64,000 bases of DNA from Nitrospirillum viridazoti CBAmc (GTDB lineage Bacteria > Pseudomonadota > Alphaproteobacteria > Azospirillales > Azospirillaceae), in the NCBI RefSeq assembly GCF_000730165.1, contig NZ_CP022113.1, forward strand, positions 248,001-312,000, written 5' to 3'. A program made the translations under genes and the position numbers. Below the pieces are notes generated by a model. That model saw only the letters and a program-made list of their open reading frames with translations, was not told where the DNA came from and searched no databases. Positions 58,783 through 64,000 of this stretch are shown here, in pieces (within the stretch, counting starts at the first letter, position 1; every line of letters starts with the position of its first letter).

Positions 58783-60780
58783 TCACGCCTCCGTCAGCGC
58801 CCGGATCTTCCGCCCCAGCTCGTCCAGATCGAAGGGCTTGGCGATATAGTCCATGCCCTCGCCGACGAAGGCCGAGCGCTGGCTGGCGCCCTCGGCATAG
58901 CCGGTGGCGAACAGGATCTTGAGGCCGGGCCTCAGGCGGCGGGCTTCGTGCGCCAGCGCGCGTCCGTTCATGCCGGGCAGGCCGACGTCGGTCAGCAGCA
59001 GATCGATGGCGCCGCTCCCTTCCAGGTGGGGCAGGGCGTCGGCCGCCGTTTCGGCCTCGATGACGCCATAGCCATGCTCCTCCAGGATGTCGACCACCAC
59101 CATGCGCACCACCAGCTCGTCTTCCACCACCAGCACGGTGCCCCGTCCCTTGGGCGGGGTCTCATGCGGGGTGGGCTTGGGCGCCTCCGCCGTGGCTGAA
59201 GCGCTACGGTCGCGGGGCATGTACAGGCAGATGGTGGTTCCCTTGCCCGGGGTGGACGCCAGCGTGACATGCCCCCCGACCTGGCGGGCGAAACCATAGA
59301 TCATGGAGAGGCCCAGGCCCGTGCCGTGGCCGATGGGCTTGGTGGTGAAGAAGGGGTCGAACGCCTTCTCCAGCACCTCCGGTGGCATGCCGGTGCCGGT
59401 GTCGGTGACGCAGGTCAGGACATAGTCGCCGGGCTGCAGGTCGGCGGACGCACGCTCGTCCCCGTCGCCGATGGTGACGTTGCTGGTCTGGATGGTGAGT
59501 CGCCCGCCCGCCGTCATGGCGTCGCGGGCGTTGATAGCCAGGTTCAGGATGGCGCTCTCGAACTGGTTGGCGTCCGTGATGGCCGGCCACACCTCGGGTG
59601 CCAGGGAGATCTGCAGGTCGATGCCCTGGCCCAGGGTCCGGCGCAACAGGTCGTCCAGCGAGCTCACCAGCTGGTTGATGTCGGCGGGCTTCAGATCCAG
59701 CGTCTGGCGCCGGGCAAAGGCCAGCAAGCGGTGGGTCAGGCCGGCCGCCCGGTGCGCGGAGGACAGTATGTTGTCGACATAGCGGCCGATGCTGTCGAAA
59801 CGGGCGTCGCGCACCCGCGTCTGGATCAGGTCGGCGGCACCGACGATACCGGCCAGCATGTTGTTGAAATCATGGGCGATGCCACCGGTCAGCTGGCCGA
59901 TGGCCTCCATCTTGTGTGATTGGCGCAACGCCTCTTCCTTGACGCGCAGCTCCTCCGTGCGCGCCACCACCTCCGCCTCCAGCGCGTCGCGGGCCAGCTT
60001 GGTCTCGGTGATGTCGATGGCGCAGCCCAGAAAGCCCAGGAAGGTGCCGGCGTCGTCGAAACGTGGGCTGCTTTCACACCGCAGCCAGCGCACCTCGCCC
60101 GTCGCCTTGCGCACGCGCATGTCGTCCAGGAAGGGGGTGCGCCCGACGAACAGCGCCCGGCGTACGGCGCTCAGCGTGGGCCAGTCGTCTTCATGGATTA
60201 GGGCGGCCCAACCCTCCGCTTCCATGCGCGCCGGCGGAATCCCGAATTCCGTTTCAAAGCGGCGGTTGGCGAAGATGATGCGGCCTTCGGCGTCGGACGA
60301 CCAGATCAGGGCCGGCGTGTTGTCCGCCATGGACCGGAAGCGCTGCTCGCTTTCCCGCAGCGCCTGGGCCGATCGCCGCGCCTGGCGGCGGTCTTCCGCT
60401 TCGCGCAGGGCGCGGGTCACCACCATGGGAATGCGGGCCAGGTTGCGCTTGGTCACATAGTCGGTGGCGCCGGCGCGCAGCGCTTCGGTCGCGAACTCCT
60501 CACCAATGACGCCGGAGATGAAGATGAAGGGCACGGCCGGGTCGCGGGCGCGGGCCAGTTCCAGCGCTGCCAGGCCGTTGAAGCCGGGCAGGGAATAATC
60601 GGACAGGATGATGTCGAAATCGCCCCCGGCCAGCGCGGCCTCATATTCCGCCCGCACGGCCACGCGCGTCAGGATCAAGGGCTGATCGATCTTGCGGAAC
60701 TGGTGGGCGATCAGTTCCGCATCGATGTCGCTGTCCTCCACCAACAGCAGGGCGACAGGCTTTTCCGCGGGTGGCGACAC
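58783..60780 (-). CDS. Hybrid sensor histidine kinase, REC-PAS-HisKA-HATPase-REC
   Basis: A ~665-aa cytoplasmic protein, read from the GTG at 60780, which overlaps the stop of the response regulator by one base (TAGTG) and has GGAG upstream. The N-terminal REC domain has [10 protein letters not shown] and the phospho-Asp in [11 protein letters not shown] (near residue 58). A PAS domain with PAC tail ([19 protein letters not shown], then [10 protein letters not shown]) spans ~145-270. The kinase has [14 protein letters not shown] with the phospho-His, [21 protein letters not shown], and [15 protein letters not shown]-terminal REC has [14 protein letters not shown]. No membrane segment. It is co-transcribed with bphP, so it likely relays the light signal. 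Confidence 0.9.
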   Translation of the reverse strand: MSPPAEKPVALLLVEDSDIDAELIAHQFRKIDQPLILTRVAVRAEYEAALAGGDFDIILSDYSLPGFNGLAALELARARDPAVPFIFISGVIGEEFATEALRAGATDYVTKRNLARIPMVVTRALREAEDRRQARRSAQALRESEQRFRSMADNTPALIWSSDAEGRIIFANRRFETEFGIPPARMEAEGWAALIHEDDWPTLSAVRRALFVGRTPFLDDMRVRKATGEVRWLRCESSPRFDDAGTFLGFLGCAIDITETKLARDALEAEVVARTEELRVKEEALRQSHKMEAIGQLTGGIAHDFNNMLAGIVGAADLIQTRVRDARFDSIGRYVDNILSSAHRAAGLTHRLLAFARRQTLDLKPADINQLVSSLDDLLRRTLGQGIDLQISLAPEVWPAITDANQFESAILNLAINARDAMTAGGRLTIQTSNVTIGDGDERASADLQPGDYVLTCVTDTGTGMPPEVLEKAFDPFFTTKPIGHGTGLGLSMIYGFARQVGGHVTLASTPGKGTTICLYMPRDRSASATAEAPKPTPHETPPKGRGTVLVVEDELVVRMVVVDILEEHGYGVIEAETAADALPHLEGSGAIDLLLTDVGLPGMNGRALAHEARRLRPGLKILFATGYAEGASQRSAFVGEGMDYIAKPFDLDELGRKIRALTEA

Positions 60781-61223
60781 TAAAAATCTCCAGGCACGGG
60801 CTCGTTCAGCACCGCCCAAAAGATACCTAGGTCGCGGATGGCCTCGAAAAAGGCCTTGAAGTCCACCGGCTTCACCACGAAGGAGTTGACCCCGTAGTGA
60901 TAGCTGCGCACCACGTCGCTCTCCTCGCGGGAGGACGTCAGCATGACGATGGGGGTGGCGCGATGCCGGGGGTGGGATTTCACCTTTTCCAGCACTTCCA
61001 GCCCATCCACCTTGGGCAGCTTCAGGTCCAGCAGCACGACGGCTGGGGCGCCCGGCTCACGGTTCGCGAATTGGCCCTCGCTGAAAATGTACTCCAGCGC
61101 TTCCACACCGTCGCGGACGACCACGATTTCGTTGGCCAGCTGGGTTTTCCTCAGGGCTGCCAGGGTCAGTTCCACGTCGGCGGGATTGTCCTCGACGAGA
61201 AGGATGGGTCTAAGCGTGGCCAC
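60780..61223 (-). CDS. Single-domain response regulator, bacteriophytochrome partner
   Basis: A 147-aa stand-alone REC protein, read from the GTG at 61223. LRPILLVEDNPADVELT carries the acidic pocket, VVLLDLKLPKVDGLEVL the phospho-Asp (near residue 62), and VMLTSS and KPVDF the switch Thr and Lys. There is no output domain. This Rcp1-like layout is typical for regulators encoded next to phytochromes. It overlaps the end of bphP by 14 bases and the start of the hybrid kinase by one base, so it likely receives phosphate from BphP. Confidence 0.92.
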   Translation of the reverse strand: MATLRPILLVEDNPADVELTLAALRKTQLANEIVVVRDGVEALEYIFSEGQFANREPGAPAVVLLDLKLPKVDGLEVLEKVKSHPRHRATPIVMLTSSREESDVVRSYHYGVNSFVVKPVDFKAFFEAIRDLGIFWAVLNEPVPGDF

Positions 61224-63516
61224 GGTTTCCTCCTGTCTGTCGCTTAGGTAGGGTGAAGCTGAAGGCGGCGCCCTGGCCGACGGCACCTTTGGCTTCCAGC
61301 GTGCCGCCGTGCCGGTCGATGATGCGTTTCGTCAATGCCAGGCCGATGCCCGTGCCCTCGAAATCCTCTTGCCGGTGCAGGCGCTGGAACACCTGGAACA
61401 GCTTGCCGGCATAGTTCATGTCGAAGCCGACGCCGTTGTCCTCCACGCAGTACAGCACCTCGTCGGGCCGGTCCTGGCCCCAGACCTTGATGCGGGGCGG
61501 GGTGGCGTCCCGGCTGTATTTCAAGGCGTTGTCCACCAGGTTGAACAGGGCCTGGCGCACCAGGGTGGTGTCGCCCCAGGCGGGGGGCAGGACGCCGATT
61601 TCCCATTCCACCGGTCGCTGTCCTTCGGTGATGGCCAGGCTCCGACGGATTTCCGCCATCACCTTGGTCATGTCGATGCGGGACATCTTCAGATTGGTGC
61701 GGCCCAGTTGCGAGAAGTGCAGTAGGTCATCCACCAGCTCACCGGCCGACAGGGCCGCGGCGATGATGCCGTCCAAGTAGTGGCGCGACAGGGCTTTCAG
61801 ATCAGGCTCCTCCTCGCCCAGCAGTTCGGCATAGCCCGCGATGTGGCGGAAAGGCGCCCGCAGGTCATGGGAGATGGAGTAGGAGAAGGCCTCCAGCTCT
61901 TTGTTCGAGCGCTGCAGTTCCTCCGTCAGCTGGGCGCGTTCCTCCGCTCGTTGCAGGACGAAGTTGATGATGGCGCCGCGGAAGTCGGCGGCGCTCAGCA
62001 GTTCGGCCGACCGCCAGGGCTGGGCACGCTCGCGCACCTCCTGCTTCCAGGCTTCGAACGACAGGCGCGGGTGCAGGCGGCCCGCGGTGTCCGTGGCCTT
62101 GGCCGCGCGGGGATCGCCACCCCAGCGTACGGTCTGCACCACTTCCGGCCGGAACCATAGGATGAAGCTGGCATGGAGGCGCGAGATGGGAACGGCGATG
62201 ACGCCGCTGGCGACACCGGCGATGTTCTTGCCCGGCGGCCAGTCTGCGCTCAGGGAGCGGGTGGCGTAGATTTGGTCGACGTTGCGGGTCCGCAGCCATT
62301 CGACCAGGGCCAGGATGCTGTCGATGGGCGGCGCCTTGCCGGCGGCCAGGACGATACCGTTGGTGACGACGGCCGCCCCGGCGCTGTTGGTGAGGGCCAG
62401 CCACTGGCTGGCGCAGTCGACCAAGCCCGCCTGGAAGCCGGGCGCCCGCGCCAGATGGGCCACCAGTTCCGTCTCTATGTTTTTCAGCTGCAGCCGTTCG
62501 TCGATCTCGGCCGCGCGCTCGCGGGCGGCGATCTGCTGCGCCACGATGCGGCCCAGGAAGTCACAGGCGGCGCGGATCTGGGGGCCGACGTAGCGCGGCT
62601 GGGCATGATGGCACGAGATCAGGCCCCACAACTGCCCGTCGATGACGATGGAGATGGACAGCGAGGCCGCGGTGCCCATGTTGCGCATATATTCCAGGTG
62701 CACGGGCGAGACGCTGCGCAACGCCACGAAACTCATGTCCAGCGGCGCCCCGTCGGTGGGACACAGGGCGGGTATCAGCGGCGCGGGCGTGTACGTGGCG
62801 GTCGGGATCAGGCGCAGGCGGTTCGTGCGATACAATTCCCGCGCCTGGGCCGGGATGTCGGAGGCGGGGAAGCGCAGATCGAGGTAGGAGGGCAGGGTGC
62901 CGTCCCCCTTTTCTGCGATGACGGTGCCGTTCCAGTCCTCATCAAAGCGATAGATCAGGACGCGGTTGAAGCCGGTCAGGGTCTGCACCTCTGCCGCAAC
63001 GCCGGCGCTGAGATCCGCCACGGTCTTCAGCCCATCGGAATTGTCCAGGAAGTCGCGCAGCAGCTGGTAGAGGCTGGCGCTGCGCCCGCGCTCGGCCTCG
63101 TCGAATGACTCGAATTCCAGGATCAGGCCTTGGGAAGTGCGCTGGCCGCTGACATGGAAGGTACGTCCGTCGATCTGGTACTGCTCCAGAAAGGCGGTAT
63201 CCGTGCCGCCGGCCCAGAGGCGGACGTCATTCTCCAACGCGGTGCGCGGGCCCACCAGGTCACCCAGCGTCTGGCTGCCGTCGAAGGCGACAGGGCGGTC
63301 CAGGATGGCGCCCAGGTTCGCGCTGGCCTGGATCACAACCAGATCCTCTGGCCGCAACACCGCCACCGCGCCGTGAGGCTGGATGCCGCCGGGAATGCGG
63401 ATGGGTTCCCGCGCGCACTGGTCCAGCAGGTCGTGGGGCACGGACGGCACGTCCGGGGCGATATCGGTGTTTCCTGGGCTATGTGACGTGACCACGGGGC
63501 AGACCCATTTGTCCAA
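61210..63516 (-). CDS. bphP: Bacteriophytochrome histidine kinase
   Basis: A 768-aa red/far-red photoreceptor kinase. The biliverdin-binding Cys is Cys34 in LLDQCAREPIRIPGGIQPHG (PAS domain). The GAF domain has FNRVLIYRFDEDWNGTVIAE, the chromophore-contact LRFPASDIPAQARELY, and SPVHLEYMRNMGTAASLSIS. A PHY domain follows. The kinase part has FSYSISHDLRAPFRHIAGY (His550), LVDNALKYS, DNGVGFDMNYAGKLF, and GTGIGLALTKRII. All key residues are present. The heme oxygenase gene that supplies biliverdin lies 54 bases upstream and the cognate response regulator overlaps downstream. Confidence 0.96.
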   Translation of the reverse strand: MDKWVCPVVTSHSPGNTDIAPDVPSVPHDLLDQCAREPIRIPGGIQPHGAVAVLRPEDLVVIQASANLGAILDRPVAFDGSQTLGDLVGPRTALENDVRLWAGGTDTAFLEQYQIDGRTFHVSGQRTSQGLILEFESFDEAERGRSASLYQLLRDFLDNSDGLKTVADLSAGVAAEVQTLTGFNRVLIYRFDEDWNGTVIAEKGDGTLPSYLDLRFPASDIPAQARELYRTNRLRLIPTATYTPAPLIPALCPTDGAPLDMSFVALRSVSPVHLEYMRNMGTAASLSISIVIDGQLWGLISCHHAQPRYVGPQIRAACDFLGRIVAQQIAARERAAEIDERLQLKNIETELVAHLARAPGFQAGLVDCASQWLALTNSAGAAVVTNGIVLAAGKAPPIDSILALVEWLRTRNVDQIYATRSLSADWPPGKNIAGVASGVIAVPISRLHASFILWFRPEVVQTVRWGGDPRAAKATDTAGRLHPRLSFEAWKQEVRERAQPWRSAELLSAADFRGAIINFVLQRAEERAQLTEELQRSNKELEAFSYSISHDLRAPFRHIAGYAELLGEEEPDLKALSRHYLDGIIAAALSAGELVDDLLHFSQLGRTNLKMSRIDMTKVMAEIRRSLAITEGQRPVEWEIGVLPPAWGDTTLVRQALFNLVDNALKYSRDATPPRIKVWGQDRPDEVLYCVEDNGVGFDMNYAGKLFQVFQRLHRQEDFEGTGIGLALTKRIIDRHGGTLEAKGAVGQGAAFSFTLPKRQTGGNRGHA

Positions 63517-63570
63517 GGAACCGTGAACCAGCCATTTGCCGGAAATTTAAGGCGAATATGGGGCCGCGGC

Positions 63571-64000
63571 TCATTTTTCTGACACCTGCCCACGGCCGTG
63601 GCTAGCCTGATAGTGGCCCAAGACCTGTTCGGCCGCCTTTTGGAATAGGCCGAAGGAGGCCACCGCGGCCGCCACAGCCTCGGCTCGGAAAGTGCTGTCG
63701 GCGGCTTCCTTGTTGAGCAGGGCCACGAAGCCGCGCCAGAAGGGGCGGCCCCGGCCATGCGCCAGGAAGCGGGTGGCCTGGGAAATGAGGGGATCCCCTG
63801 AGGCCAGCGCCCGGCGCAACAGCACCTCGGCGCCCAGCCGTGACCCTTCCAGCACATACAGATGACCCAGGGCCTGGGCCCGGCTGCGGATGAGTGGTGC
63901 TTCCACCAGCACGGCTGATAGGCGGTTGTTGGCATTCAGCGCCGCCAGATCCGCCTCCAGCGCGTGGCGGCGGCGGCGCTGTTGCCAGTCGGGCAGGATC
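63571..64000 (-). CDS. bphO: Heme oxygenase, bacteriophytochrome-associated (cut by window edge)
   Basis: The minus-strand frame is open to the window edge, so the N-terminus with the proximal His lies outside. The visible ~143 residues match bacterial biliverdin-producing heme oxygenases: EADLAALNANNRLSAV, then ALGHLYVLEGSRLGAEVLLRRAL (distal helix with its Gly-rich kink), and a C-terminal helical part with FLAHGRGRPFWRGFVALL. It would open heme to biliverdin, the chromophore of BphP encoded next. Confidence 0.85.
   Translation of the reverse strand, partial: ILPDWQQRRRRHALEADLAALNANNRLSAVLVEAPLIRSRAQALGHLYVLEGSRLGAEVLLRRALASGDPLISQATRFLAHGRGRPFWRGFVALLNKEAADSTFRAEAVAAAVASFGLFQKAAEQVLGHYQASHGRGQVSEK

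Overview
The window looks like the chromosome of a high-GC alphaproteobacterium, most likely a Rhodospirillales/Azospirillaceae-type organism. This rests on codon use, an aerobic-type cobalamin locus, a bacteriophytochrome operon and the kinds of surface-glycan proteins present. It is a gene-family impression, not a database result.

Layout. 1-2.3 kb: the edge of an ISL3-family transposase next to a glycolipid-type glycosyltransferase that lacks its C-terminus, translationally coupled to an NAD-dependent epimerase/dehydratase. 2.5-6.3 kb: a little-known cluster of AAA+ ATPase, metallophosphoesterase, small membrane protein, lipoprotein and a divergent XRE regulator with a palindromic operator candidate. 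6.6-21.5 kb: a cobalamin (vitamin B12) locus, mostly on the minus strand and tightly overlapped: cobW, cobN, cobG, cobH, cobI, cobJ, cobL, cobE, cobM, cobA, cobB. Plus-strand cbiD and cobK are inserted so that they diverge from one neighbour and overlap tail-to-tail with the other. CbiD stands where CobF would be expected.

21.6-33.7 kb: an insertion-sequence pile-up. An IS481 fragment is fused in frame to an IS5-type transposase fragment. A stack of nested elements follows: IS66 (with exact 8-bp target duplication) inside an IS91-type element, itself inside an IS630 element, which abuts a second IS630 copy. This stack splits one AT-rich gene. Removing the elements and one TA target copy restores its reading frame across 8 kb. 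A complete IS481 element closes the region.

33.7-52.3 kb: a surface polysaccharide/LPS locus. It holds a 1194-aa double glycosyltransferase (GT2 plus heptosyltransferase-like GT9), a protein with a papain-like DUF, an FkbH-ACP-MaoC/SDR acyl-modification module, a YPDV-repeat protein, a sulfotransferase-like protein, hldD and hldE (ADP-heptose synthesis) and a GT61 glycosyltransferase. A small beta-rich 'GWA ... RxDV ... GF' domain recurs in four copies over three of these proteins. An IS5 element landed exactly on the hldD stop codon and preserved it.

52.4-64 kb: more ordinary genes. These are a GPH-type sugar symporter, a small protein with an upstream Fur-like box, a D-2-hydroxyacid dehydrogenase, a CorA-type Mg transporter and an exported beta-helix protein. 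The window ends with a light-signalling operon: bphO (heme oxygenase, cut by the window edge), bphP (phytochrome kinase), a response regulator and a REC-PAS-HK-REC hybrid kinase. No tRNA, rRNA or CRISPR array was seen.
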